From DAOVGU01 sp030637775 [NCBI: bacterium] (GTDB lineage: Bacteria > Ratteibacteria > UBA8468): 10,376 bases of DNA. The stretch is taken from the NCBI GenBank assembly GCA_030637775.1, contig DAOWFY010000108.1, positions 1-10,376 on the forward strand, in the 5' to 3' direction. Within the stretch, counting starts at the first letter, position 1. Every line of letters begins with the position of its first letter. The notes below the pieces were generated by a model that saw only the letters and a list, made by a program, of their open reading frames with translations, was not told the origin of the DNA and did no database searches. Made by a program: the position numbers and the translations under genes. This document shows positions 1-7,097 of the stretch, in pieces.

Positions 1-957
1 CCCACTTGAATGCGGGCAAGGCGTACGTGTACTATGGTTCATCTTCCGGTCTTTCATCAGTGGCTGACTGGACCTCCTCTGGTGATGACCAGCAGGATGC
101 CTGCTTCGGCTCCAGTGTAGCCACGGCCGGGGATGTAAATAAGGATGGTTACTCAGATGTGATTGTGGGAGCAAGCCACTTTGATAGCGCCTCCCACTTA
201 AATGCGGGCAAGGCATATGTCTACTATGGTTCCTCCTCCGGTCTTTCATCAATGGCTAACTGGGACTCCGTTGGTGACGACCGGGCGGATGTCAACTTCG
301 GCTCCAGTGTAGCCACGGCAGGAGATGTAAATAGGGACGGCTACTCCGATGTCATTGTAGGAGCAGAAGATTTTGATACCACCAATACAGAGGCGGGCAA
401 GGCGTACGTGTACTATGGTTCATCTTCCGGTCTTTCATCAGTGGCTGACTGGGACTCTGTTGGCGATGACCAAGCAAGTGCCTACTTCGGTTACAGTGTT
501 TCTACGGCAGGAGATGTGAACAAAGACGGTTACTCAGATGTGATTGTGGGAGCAAGCCACTTTGATAGCGCCTCCCACTTGAATGCGGGCAAGGCGTACG
601 TGTACTATGGTTCATCTTCCGGTCTTTCATCAGTGGCTGACTGGACCTCCTCTGGCGATGACCAGGCGGATGCCTATTTTGGCTACAGTGTGGCAACAGC
701 AGGGGATGTGAACGGAGACGGTTACTCCGATGTGATTGTGGGAGCAAAGGCATATGTCTACTATGGTTCCTCTTCCGGTCTTTCATCAGTGGCTGACTGG
801 AACTCTGTTGGCGATGACCAGGCGAATACCTACTTCGGCTTCAGTGTTTCTACAGCAGGGGATGTGAACGGAGACGGTTACTCCGATGTGATTGTGGGAG
901 CATACGGTTTTGATACCGCCACCGCCTCAAATGAGGGCAAGGCATACATCTATTATG
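1..957 (+). repeat. Tandem in-gene repeats encoding FG-GAP units
   Basis: Five direct repeats can be anchored on the Gly-Asp-Asp codons at 81, 273, 462, 654 and 810, giving periods of 192, 189, 192 and 156 bases, all multiples of three. Identity at DNA level is high: positions 1-82 equal 574-655 without a mismatch, and 147-199 equal 528-580. The fourth unit is 36 bases shorter and lacks the twelve codons that join the VGA strand to KAYVYYG in the other units. Such identity, including at silent sites, indicates recent duplication or gene conversion. Confidence 0.9.
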
Positions 958-2231
958 GTTCGCCACTATACCCACCCAGGAATGTGAAACTTCGGGTAAG
1001 GGATAAAGCAATTGATGTCACCTGGGAACACAACCCGGGCAATCCTTATCCTGTAGATAAATATAAAATTTATTATGATACCTCCTCCGGATGGCCCTAT
1101 GCCTATTCGCTTGAGGTGGACTATTCCTACAACTGGGCAGAACTTACCGACCTTACCAATACCGATACTTACTTCGTCTCAATGACGGCAGTGGTAAGTG
1201 GGGTAGAGAGCGATATCTCTTATGAGCAAGTGGTAAATCCAGGCCCGGCAGATACCACCGTTTACTGCAATATCACCGGGGGCACCACAAGCAGCGCCTA
1301 CATGATGATTTCCACTCCGGTAGAGCCAGAGGATACCTCTATCAGTGCCGTTTTCGAGGACGATCTTGGTCCTTACGATAATACCCAATGGCGAGGCTTT
1401 CACTGGCAAGCGGGTGATGAGGCGTATGAGGAGATAACCTCAACGACCAATATTGGTGGCCATGAAGGTCGAGTACCTGTAGTTGGATATTCCGGCTGGC
1501 TGATCAGCCGCAATGATGTCACCATCGATGTTACCGGCTGCAGATACGACCACAATAATACCCGGGACCATAAAATTCACTTACAGCCAGGCTGGAACCA
1601 GATTGGCTGCCCCTTTAACTTCAGAGTAGCCTGGAGCGATGTTGAAGTCACCGCTAAGGGATATTCTATATACAGCGCTGATGATTCTACCAATCCCCTC
1701 TGCGGCGATATTGCCTGGGGCTGGTATGATGGTGCATATTGCCAGGTCGTAAATCTTGCGCCAACCCATGGCTGCTTTGTCTATAATAAAATCTCCGATC
1801 ACATCACCCTTGTCGTCCCGCATATAGAAGCAGAAGTTTCTGGAGAAGACTATACTACAAGCCAACTTAAGACCGATTATAATCTCAAGAGCGTCCCCTC
1901 TTACAGAGAAGGAGAGGAGCCCTGGAAATCACCTCCAGATCCACCCGCTGTACTTTTAGGAGAAACTTCCAATATTTCTGGTGGAGGTGGTGGTGGTTGC
2001 TTCATCGCCACCGCCGCCTTTGGCACGCCTATGGCAGAAGAGATTAGGGTATTGAAAGAATTCAGAGATAAACATTTATTCACCAATCCTTTAGGGAGGG
2101 CCTTTATTAAACTTTACTATCGGAATTCTCCTCCGATTGCTGACTTTATCAGGAATAAACCTATTCTAAGGGCGATCGCGAGAGTTAACCTTAAACCTTT
2201 AATCTGGCTTAGCCGGTTGGTGACAAATTAG
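1..2231 (+). CDS. FG-GAP repeat surface protein with fibronectin III-like domain and C-terminal CFI box (5' partial)
   Basis: Probable secreted or surface-exposed protein; the 5' end lies outside the window. The frame is open from position 3. The TTG at 6 falls inside a repeat unit (HLNAGKAY, also seen at 197 and 578), so it is not the true start and no signal peptide can be seen. Counting from position 6, residues 1-320 are five FG-GAP units, each carrying a DVNxDGYSD loop, the Ca2+-binding type found in integrin alpha-chain propellers. Residues about 320-410 look like a fibronectin type III domain (DVTWEHN, YKIYYD). Residues about 415-640 are Cys/Trp-rich with GWLISR and PGWNQIGCPF motifs that I cannot assign with certainty. 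A GGGGGG linker precedes CFIATAAFGT (Cys665) and a basic/hydrophobic tail, matching the C-terminal domain I recall as CFI-box-CTERM. It is likely involved in adhesion or the cell surface. It ends before a terminator, so it is transcribed apart from the downstream operon. Confidence 0.85.
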   Translation, partial: HLNAGKAYVYYGSSSGLSSVADWTSSGDDQQDACFGSSVATAGDVNKDGYSDVIVGASHFDSASHLNAGKAYVYYGSSSGLSSMANWDSVGDDRADVNFGSSVATAGDVNRDGYSDVIVGAEDFDTTNTEAGKAYVYYGSSSGLSSVADWDSVGDDQASAYFGYSVSTAGDVNKDGYSDVIVGASHFDSASHLNAGKAYVYYGSSSGLSSVADWTSSGDDQADAYFGYSVATAGDVNGDGYSDVIVGAKAYVYYGSSSGLSSVADWNSVGDDQANTYFGFSVSTAGDVNGDGYSDVIVGAYGFDTATASNEGKAYIYYGSPLYPPRNVKLRVRDKAIDVTWEHNPGNPYPVDKYKIYYDTSSGWPYAYSLEVDYSYNWAELTDLTNTDTYFVSMTAVVSGVESDISYEQVVNPGPADTTVYCNITGGTTSSAYMMISTPVEPEDTSISAVFEDDLGPYDNTQWRGFHWQAGDEAYEEITSTTNIGGHEGRVPVVGYSGWLISRNDVTIDVTGCRYDHNNTRDHKIHLQPGWNQIGCPFNFRVAWSDVEVTAKGYSIYSADDSTNPLCGDIAWGWYDGAYCQVVNLAPTHGCFVYNKISDHITLVVPHIEAEVSGEDYTTSQLKTDYNLKSVPSYREGEEPWKSPPDPPAVLLGETSNISGGGGGGCFIATAAFGTPMAEEIRVLKEFRDKHLFTNPLGRAFIKLYYRNSPPIADFIRNKPILRAIARVNLKPLIWLSRLVTN

Positions 2232-2364
2232 CGAGGCTAAAAGCCTCGCACTACATTTGAGTCTATGTAGTGCGAACCTGTTGCTACAAGCTTAACCTGA
2301 AAGACTAATTACGCATATTGCTACTAAAGTTAGCGTATAGCATAGTGTCGCAGTTCAGGTTCGC
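2231..2364. repeat. Nested palindromic intergenic element (REP/MITE-like)
   Basis: Several inverted repeats overlap here. GCGAGGCT (2231-2238) pairs with AGCCTCGC (2242-2249) over a three-base loop, starting on the last base of the upstream stop codon. TCGCACTACAT (2246-2256) pairs with ATGTAGTGCGA (2265-2275), sharing bases with the first hairpin so that the two exclude each other. GCGAACCTG (2272-2280) pairs with CAGGTTCGC (2356-2364), enclosing TACGC (2310-2314) with GCGTA (2333-2337). AACCTGAA (2294-2301) could instead pair with TTCAGGTT (2354-2361). No U-tract follows the first hairpins, so they are not terminators by themselves. No coding potential was seen. It may be a dispersed element or a structured 3' UTR. 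Confidence 0.6.
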
Positions 2365-2367
2365 TAA

Positions 2368-2402
2368 AGGAGTAATCTTTTTAAGGTTGCTCCTATTTTT
2401 TT
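2368..2402 (+). terminator. Intrinsic (Rho-independent) terminator of the FG-GAP gene
   Basis: A 12-bp stem, 2368-2379 with 2383-2394, closes a TTT loop and contains two G-U pairs. It is followed by A and then seven T (2396-2402). This is the classical intrinsic terminator layout on the + strand. It separates the FG-GAP gene from the downstream operon. Confidence 0.85.
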
Positions 2403-2429
2403 GACCAACTCTACCTTTTTTGCTATACT
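2401..2429 (+). promoter_or_regulatory. Sigma70-like promoter of the GAF-pilB-partner-switch-mla operon
   Basis: The -35 box TTGACC (2401-2406) and -10 box TATACT (2424-2429) are separated by exactly 17 bases. Each differs from the consensus at one position. The -35 box begins inside the T-tract of the preceding terminator. The expected transcription start is near 2435-2437, only a few bases before the ATG codons at 2438 and 2441, so the mRNA would be leaderless or nearly so. Confidence 0.7.
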
Positions 2430-2437
2430 AAAGGGAA

Positions 2438-3328
2438 ATGATGGATAGAACCAAGGAGTTAGAAAAGGAAAACCAGAGGTTGAAAAGAAGGAATGAACTT
2501 CTGGGTAAGGTTATCCAGCGGCTGAACTCTACCCTCCAATTACCGGTGGTGATGGAGTATGTGATTGGGGAGGTAACCAAAACCATCAAAGCGGTAACCA
2601 GCACCATTTATACCATTGCCAAGGATGGGAAGATTGAGTTTTCCTATATCTATGGGGCAAAGGAAGAGATAAAAAAGAGACTGCAGAAGATGCGATTGGA
2701 ACCCGGCCAGGGGATTGAGGGCAAGGTAATAAAGACGGGTCAATCTTACATTTCTCTGGATACTCAGGATGATCGCGATTTCTATAAAGGGATCGATAAA
2801 GAGATCGGGTTTAAAACCAAATCGCTTATCTGTGTTCCCCTAAAGGTTAAGGATGGGATTATTGGTGCTCTTCAGGTGATTAATAAGGAAGGCGAGGATG
2901 AGAAATTTAATCAAGATGATGTTGAATTATTGGAGGAGATTGCCAGCCATGCCGCATTAGCCATCAGGAATGCTCAATTGTACCAAGAGGTAGAAAATTG
3001 GCGGGAGTTTAATGAGGCGATTATCGAGAGTATCAATGAGGGGGTTTTTGTTGTTGACCGGGCGCTAAAGGTTATTACGGGAAACAATGGCTTAGAGGAG
3101 CTGAGCGGTGGGCTCTATACCAAGGAATATTTGAAAGGAAGGGAAGCCCGGGAAATCTTTCCTTATTTAAATTTAGAGTCTGTATACAGGGAAGTTTTTC
3201 AAAGCGGGAAGGTCTTCCAGCAGTCAAGTACCGGAGGAAGGCTTCTCAATTTTAAGTTCATTCCCCGCAAGAGCAAAAATGGAGAGGTAGAGGAGATTAT
3301 CGTCCTGGTAAATAGGGCCTCAGAATAA
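2438..3328 (+). CDS. GAF-PAS sensor protein without an output domain
   Basis: A 296-residue cytoplasmic protein, first gene of the operon. Residues 1-28 are a charged coiled coil (KELEKENQRLKRRNELL). Residues about 29-185 form a GAF domain, with GQGIEGKV, a GFKTKSLICVPL strand and IGALQVINK, followed by the usual signalling helix AIRNAQLYQEVE. Residues about 190-296 look like a PAS domain (IIESINEGVFVVDR, then the last strand EEIIVLVNR). No kinase, GGDEF, phosphatase or DNA-binding domain follows, so it probably works through protein contacts. The start is ATG 2438 or the adjacent ATG 2441. The sequence AAGGGA (2431-2436) is better spaced for 2441 but overlaps the likely transcription start. 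The GAF domain closely resembles that of the phosphatase encoded at 5049-6353. The stop codon overlaps the pilB start by one base, suggesting translational coupling. The ligand is unknown. Confidence 0.8.
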   Translation: MMDRTKELEKENQRLKRRNELLGKVIQRLNSTLQLPVVMEYVIGEVTKTIKAVTSTIYTIAKDGKIEFSYIYGAKEEIKKRLQKMRLEPGQGIEGKVIKTGQSYISLDTQDDRDFYKGIDKEIGFKTKSLICVPLKVKDGIIGALQVINKEGEDEKFNQDDVELLEEIASHAALAIRNAQLYQEVENWREFNEAIIESINEGVFVVDRALKVITGNNGLEELSGGLYTKEYLKGREAREIFPYLNLESVYREVFQSGKVFQQSSTGGRLLNFKFIPRKSKNGEVEEIIVLVNRASE

Positions 3329-5046
3329 TGGCGCTATATCAAAAACAAAAAACCCTTACCGATATCCTGGAGGAAGAGGGTCTTTTAAACAAAAAACAGA
3401 TTGAGGAATTAACCGAGGAGACCCTCCGTAAGAAAAGAAAAAAGGGAGAACTGTTCAAGACTTTAGTGCAGAAGTATGGACTGAAAGAGGAAGATCTCGC
3501 TTACTCCCTGGCCAAGCAGTTTGGTTGCCCCTATTTCGATCTTAAGAAGCATAAGGAAAAACCTGAGGCCGAACTCTTAAAGAAGATACCAAAATCCTGG
3601 GCGAAACGTCATCTTGCCCTTCCCCTGAAAGTTGAGAATAATGAGCTTACTATAACCATGGCCGATCCCACCAATATTTTGGTCCTGGATGAATTAGCGG
3701 TCAGAACAGGAATGAAGATTCAGAAGGTGGTAAGTACCTCTTCAGATATTTTAGAGGCCATTGAGACTTTCTATTTAGGAAAGAGTGCGGTTGACATCGG
3801 CGAGGTTATGGAGGAAATCGATGCCCGCTATCTCCAGGTGGAAAAAATCGAGATCGAGGATAAGGATGTTACCGAGGAGAGTGCCCCGATCGTCAAATTA
3901 GTAAATAGCTTTATCGCTGAGGCCAGGAAAAGAGGGGCCAGTGATGTTCATATTGAGCCCACAGAGACGGGAATGATTGTTCGCTATCGCATCGATGGAA
4001 TTCTAAAGGATATCTATAATATCCCCAAGCATGCCCAGAATGCACTTATCAGCCGGGTTAAGATTATGACCGATTTAGATATTGCCGAGCACCGCCGACC
4101 CCAGGATGGGAGAATTAACTTCAAAAAGTATGGCAATTTGGATATTGATCTTAGGGTAGGTATCAGTCCTATGCTTTACGGAGAAAAGATTGTGATGAGA
4201 ATTCTGGATAAGGCAGTAAGCATTATGAATCTGGATCGCATGGGTTTTTCCCAGGATAATTTGGAGAGGTACCGGGCGATGATCCACAAACCTTACGGAA
4301 TGATTCTTCATGTGGGACCAACAGGAAGCGGCAAAACCACCACACTCTATTCAGCATTAAGTGAGATAAATTCCCGGGATGTCAACATTCAAACTGCCGA
4401 AGATCCGGTCGAGTATACCCTTTCCGGCATCAATCAACTTCAGGTCCGGTCAAATATCGGGGTTACCTTTGCCAGTGCTCTGCGCTCCTTTCTCCGACAG
4501 GACCCCGACATCATCATGGTCGGGGAGATCAGGGATTTCGAGACAGCCCAGATTGCCGTTGAGGCTGCGCTCACCGGCCATTTAGTCTTTTCCACTCTTC
4601 ATACCAATGATGCGGCGGGAACGGTGGTTCGGCTCCTGGATATGGGGATCGAGCCCTTTTTGGCTGCATCTTCAATCCTCTGTGTCGTTGCCCAGAGGTT
4701 GGTAAGAAGAATCTGTGAGAGTTGTAAGGTCAGCTATCTCGCGACCAAAGAGGAACTGGCAGGTTTGGGTTTGACAATCAAGGAAGATAAGATAAAACTT
4801 TACAAAGGAAAGGGCTGCCCTGACTGTGATGGAACCGGCTATAAGGGTCGTTTAGGCATCCATGAGGTTTTAACAATGAATGAGGAACTCAAAAACCTTA
4901 TCCTGAAAAGAGCCTCCAGTGATGAGATCAAGGAGGAGGCAATGAGGTCCGGGATGAAAAGTCTCTATGAGGATGCTTTGGTTAAAATGGCTTCAGGCAT
5001 CACCACCCCCCAGGAGGTAATGAGGGTCACGATGGAGGCCGTTTAA
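3328..5046 (+). CDS. pilB: Type IV pilus/type II secretion assembly ATPase (PilB/GspE family)
   Basis: A cytoplasmic hexameric ATPase that powers pilus extension or pseudopilus assembly. At 572 residues it has the usual length. Residues about 1-150 are a MshEN/T2SSE N-terminal domain (LTDILEEEGLL, FGCPYFDL, MADPTN). In this domain the residues I associate with c-di-GMP binding are not obvious. The ATPase core contains a DVHIEP strand, the RIDG segment, Walker A GPTGSGKT (330-337), Walker B DPDIIMVGEIRD (from 392) and the His box STLHTNDA. The zinc-binding tetracysteine motif is CESC (463-466) plus CPDC (497-500), which marks PilB/GspE and is absent from retraction ATPases such as PilT. The ATG overlaps the upstream stop (TAATG). 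No pilin, PilC or secretin gene is in the window, so PilB versus GspE cannot be decided from context. It is unusual in sitting between two GAF signalling genes. Confidence 0.93.
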   Translation: MALYQKQKTLTDILEEEGLLNKKQIEELTEETLRKKRKKGELFKTLVQKYGLKEEDLAYSLAKQFGCPYFDLKKHKEKPEAELLKKIPKSWAKRHLALPLKVENNELTITMADPTNILVLDELAVRTGMKIQKVVSTSSDILEAIETFYLGKSAVDIGEVMEEIDARYLQVEKIEIEDKDVTEESAPIVKLVNSFIAEARKRGASDVHIEPTETGMIVRYRIDGILKDIYNIPKHAQNALISRVKIMTDLDIAEHRRPQDGRINFKKYGNLDIDLRVGISPMLYGEKIVMRILDKAVSIMNLDRMGFSQDNLERYRAMIHKPYGMILHVGPTGSGKTTTLYSALSEINSRDVNIQTAEDPVEYTLSGINQLQVRSNIGVTFASALRSFLRQDPDIIMVGEIRDFETAQIAVEAALTGHLVFSTLHTNDAAGTVVRLLDMGIEPFLAASSILCVVAQRLVRRICESCKVSYLATKEELAGLGLTIKEDKIKLYKGKGCPDCDGTGYKGRLGIHEVLTMNEELKNLILKRASSDEIKEEAMRSGMKSLYEDALVKMASGITTPQEVMRVTMEAV

Positions 5047-5048
5047 CT

Positions 5049-6353
5049 ATGGAAGAAGTGAAAGAACTGAAATCCTTGAAAAAAAGGCTGGCCAATCTTT
5101 CCAGCATCATCAAGGTGAATGAGATTATTAATTCCACCCTGAACCTCAAGGAGTTGTTGGCAACAATTATGGAAATTTCCCAAGAGGTGATGAGGGTAGA
5201 GGCTGCCTCTTTGATGCTCAAGGATGAAAAGACAGGAGAATTGATCTACGAAGTTGCTTTAGGAGAGAAGGGTGAAGAGATCAAGGAAAGGTTCAGATTA
5301 AAGAAAGGCCAGGGAATTGCCGGCTGGGTTGCGGAAAAGGAGAAACCCCTTTTGGTCCCTGATGTTAGAGAGAATCCTCGTTTTGACAATCGCATCGATC
5401 AAGCCACTGGATTTAAGACAAGATCTATTTTGGCTGTCCCGATGAAGGTGAAGGGGAAGCTCATTGGTGTTTTGGAGGCAATTAACCCTCTAAAAGAGCC
5501 TTTTGGAGAGGAGGAGATAGAGCTTTTTACGACTTTTGCTAACCAGGCGGGGATTGCCATTGAGAATGCTCGTCTCCATCAGTTTCTTTTAGATAAGCAA
5601 AGGGTGGAGGAGGAGTTGCGTATCGCCAGATTAATTCAGAAGAATATCCTTCCCAAAAAATATCCAATAGTGAAAGGAACCGAATTCTGGGCACGAAATA
5701 TCCCCGCTGAAGGAATCAGTGGGGACTTCTATGATTTTATTGAACTGTCCCCAGAGGAGATTGGTATTGTCATTGGCGATATCTGTGGAAAGGGCATCCC
5801 CGCAGCCCTGTCTATGGCCAAAACCATCGGTGATTTTCGTGTGGTGGCTTCCCTTCATAATCGGGTGGCTTCCCTTCCTGAAAAATTGAGCAGAACAATG
5901 ACCACGATGAATAACATCCTTGCCGAAGGAAGTACTTTGGGTCTATTCGCCACCCTTATCTATTCAGTTCTCAACACAAAGAAGGGAACTTTAACCTATG
6001 TCAATGCTGGCCATCCCCTCCCTCTAATCAGGCACCAGACGGCTGAGATAGAATTGCTGAATGGCAAAAAAGGGTTGCCGTTAGGGATTTTTTCCGGTCT
6101 TTCTTTCGAAGAAGAAGAAATCAAATTGAAGGAAGGGGATCTTCTCCTTCTCTATACCGATGGATTGGTTGAGGCAAGAGGAAAGGAGGGGAGAAGATTT
6201 TCTACGGAGATACTCTATAAATTAGTAAAGGAAGGTCCGAATGATGCCGCCGGTCTGGGGGAGGAGATAGTTCAGAAAATAAAACTCCTCTCACTTGGTA
6301 AACCACCCTCCGATGACCTCACCGTAGTGACGATTAAGGTAAATAAACTGTGA
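5049..6353 (+). CDS. GAF domain PP2C-family serine phosphatase (RsbU/SpoIIE-like)
   Basis: Predicted Mn2+/Mg2+-dependent phosphatase that removes phosphate from a STAS anti-anti-sigma protein in a partner switch. It has 434 residues. An N-terminal coiled coil precedes a GAF domain (about 30-175: GQGIAGWV, GFKTRSILAVPM, IGVLEAINP). A linker helix (RIARLIQKNILP) leads to a PP2C/SpoIIE catalytic domain at about 215-434. Metal-binding aspartates are present in GDFYDF (Asp226), GDICGKGIPAA (Asp244), LYTDG (Asp371) and DDLTVV (Asp422/423); NAGHP starts at 319. The domain therefore looks active. The start is ATG 5049, two bases after the pilB stop, with GGAGG at 5034-5038 inside pilB as ribosome binding site. 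The stop overlaps the next gene as GTGA. The GAF domain presumably controls activity; its ligand is unknown. Confidence 0.92.
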   Translation: MEEVKELKSLKKRLANLSSIIKVNEIINSTLNLKELLATIMEISQEVMRVEAASLMLKDEKTGELIYEVALGEKGEEIKERFRLKKGQGIAGWVAEKEKPLLVPDVRENPRFDNRIDQATGFKTRSILAVPMKVKGKLIGVLEAINPLKEPFGEEEIELFTTFANQAGIAIENARLHQFLLDKQRVEEELRIARLIQKNILPKKYPIVKGTEFWARNIPAEGISGDFYDFIELSPEEIGIVIGDICGKGIPAALSMAKTIGDFRVVASLHNRVASLPEKLSRTMTTMNNILAEGSTLGLFATLIYSVLNTKKGTLTYVNAGHPLPLIRHQTAEIELLNGKKGLPLGIFSGLSFEEEEIKLKEGDLLLLYTDGLVEARGKEGRRFSTEILYKLVKEGPNDAAGLGEEIVQKIKLLSLGKPPSDDLTVVTIKVNKL

Positions 6354-6802
6354 AGAATATCCAGAATATCAGACTTTCCCTTCCCAGCCATCCAAGATTT
6401 TTAAGTGTCATCAGAATGGCTATTTCTCAGGTGGCCGGGGGAATGAGATTTGATGAAGAGGAGGTTAAAAATATAGCTTTAGCCGTTGACGAAGCTTGCA
6501 CTAACGTGATTAAATATGCCTATCAGAGTAAGCATAATAAGAAAATTATTTTAACGGCCACGGTTAAGAGGGATAGGCTGGTGGTAACCATCAGAGATTT
6601 TGGCAAAAAGTCCAATCCTGAAAGTTTTAAGCCTCGACCTTTAAAGAAGGTAAGACCAGGGGGATTGGGCCTTTACTTTATTAAGAAGATTATGGATGAG
6701 GTTAAGTATGATACCTCCTCTAAATTAGGCACAACGCTTCGGTTAATTAAATATAAAAATGAAAATAGAAGAAAGAAGAGAAAAGGATGTGGTTATCGTT
6801 GA
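6350..6802 (+). CDS. RsbW/SpoIIAB-like ATP-binding serine kinase (anti-sigma factor family)
   Basis: A GHKL-fold kinase of the partner-switch type, expected to phosphorylate the STAS protein encoded next. It has 150 residues, the normal size. The N-box DEACTNVIKYAY (Glu48, Asn52), G1 motif IRDFGK (Asp83) and G2 motif GGLGLYFIKK (from 104) form the ATP site, and GTTLRLIKY ends the fold. The start is GTG at 6350, overlapping the phosphatase stop by four bases (GTGA). A short AAGG lies about ten bases upstream. The last 15 or so residues (basic, KNENRRKKRKG) are encoded in a 44-base overlap with the STAS gene and lie beyond the usual domain end. No sigma factor gene is nearby, so its binding target may be something else. 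Confidence 0.9.
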   Translation: MKNIQNIRLSLPSHPRFLSVIRMAISQVAGGMRFDEEEVKNIALAVDEACTNVIKYAYQSKHNKKIILTATVKRDRLVVTIRDFGKKSNPESFKPRPLKKVRPGGLGLYFIKKIMDEVKYDTSSKLGTTLRLIKYKNENRRKKRKGCGYR

Positions 6803-7097
6803 CCTTTCAGGAGAGGTTGACTTCTATAATTCCTCGAAAGTCAGGGAAAAATTCATCAATTTAGTCAAGCAGAAAAGAAAAGCAATATTAATAAACCTTG
6901 GTGAAGTAACCTATATTGATAGTTCTGGCCTGGCGACATTGATCGAACTAATGCAAAAGCTAAATGGATATGGCGGTAAATTAAAACTTACCGGGTTAAA
7001 CCAATCGGTCAGAAATATTTTTGAGGTTTCTAAATTAATAGATGTCTTCTCCATTTACGAGGAGGAAGAGGAGGCTTTAAAGACATATAACCGATGA
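6759..7097 (+). CDS. STAS domain protein: anti-anti-sigma factor (RsbV/SpoIIAA-like) or MlaB-like Mla subunit
   Basis: A 112-residue single STAS domain. It starts with the typical strand VVIVDLSGEVDF and carries YIDSSGL with Ser55/Ser56, the site phosphorylated in SpoIIAA and RsbV. It ends with LTGLNQSVRNIFEVSKL and an acidic tail. ATG 6759 was chosen because it gives the standard STAS N-terminus. No good Shine-Dalgarno precedes it, so translation is probably coupled to the kinase gene. Two readings fit the context. Upstream are the phosphatase and kinase that act on such proteins. Downstream, mlaE starts inside its stop codon (ATGA), and in known Mla systems a STAS protein, MlaB, binds the ATPase MlaF. 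It could serve both roles. Assignment to the STAS family is secure; the choice between roles is not. Confidence 0.88.
   Translation: MKIEERREKDVVIVDLSGEVDFYNSSKVREKFINLVKQKRKAILINLGEVTYIDSSGLATLIELMQKLNGYGGKLKLTGLNQSVRNIFEVSKLIDVFSIYEEEEEALKTYNR

Noticed and set aside
6-8. TTG as start codon of the FG-GAP protein
   Set aside because: It lies within a repeat unit, and the same Leu codon position is internal in the copies at 197 and 578. The frame stays open to the window edge.
1-957. CRISPR-like or noncoding tandem array
   Set aside because: Periods of 156-192 bases are all multiples of three, and the units encode a conserved FG-GAP motif.
502-2086. Minus-strand open frames within the FG-GAP gene (502-786, 1179-1409, 1581-1865, 1901-2086)
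   Set aside because: They are antisense to a well-supported gene and encode low-complexity or unrecognisable products that mirror the repeats.
4379-4585. Plus-strand frame inside pilB
   Set aside because: It lies across the conserved Walker B region of pilB in another frame, and its Ser/Pro-rich product shows no domain.
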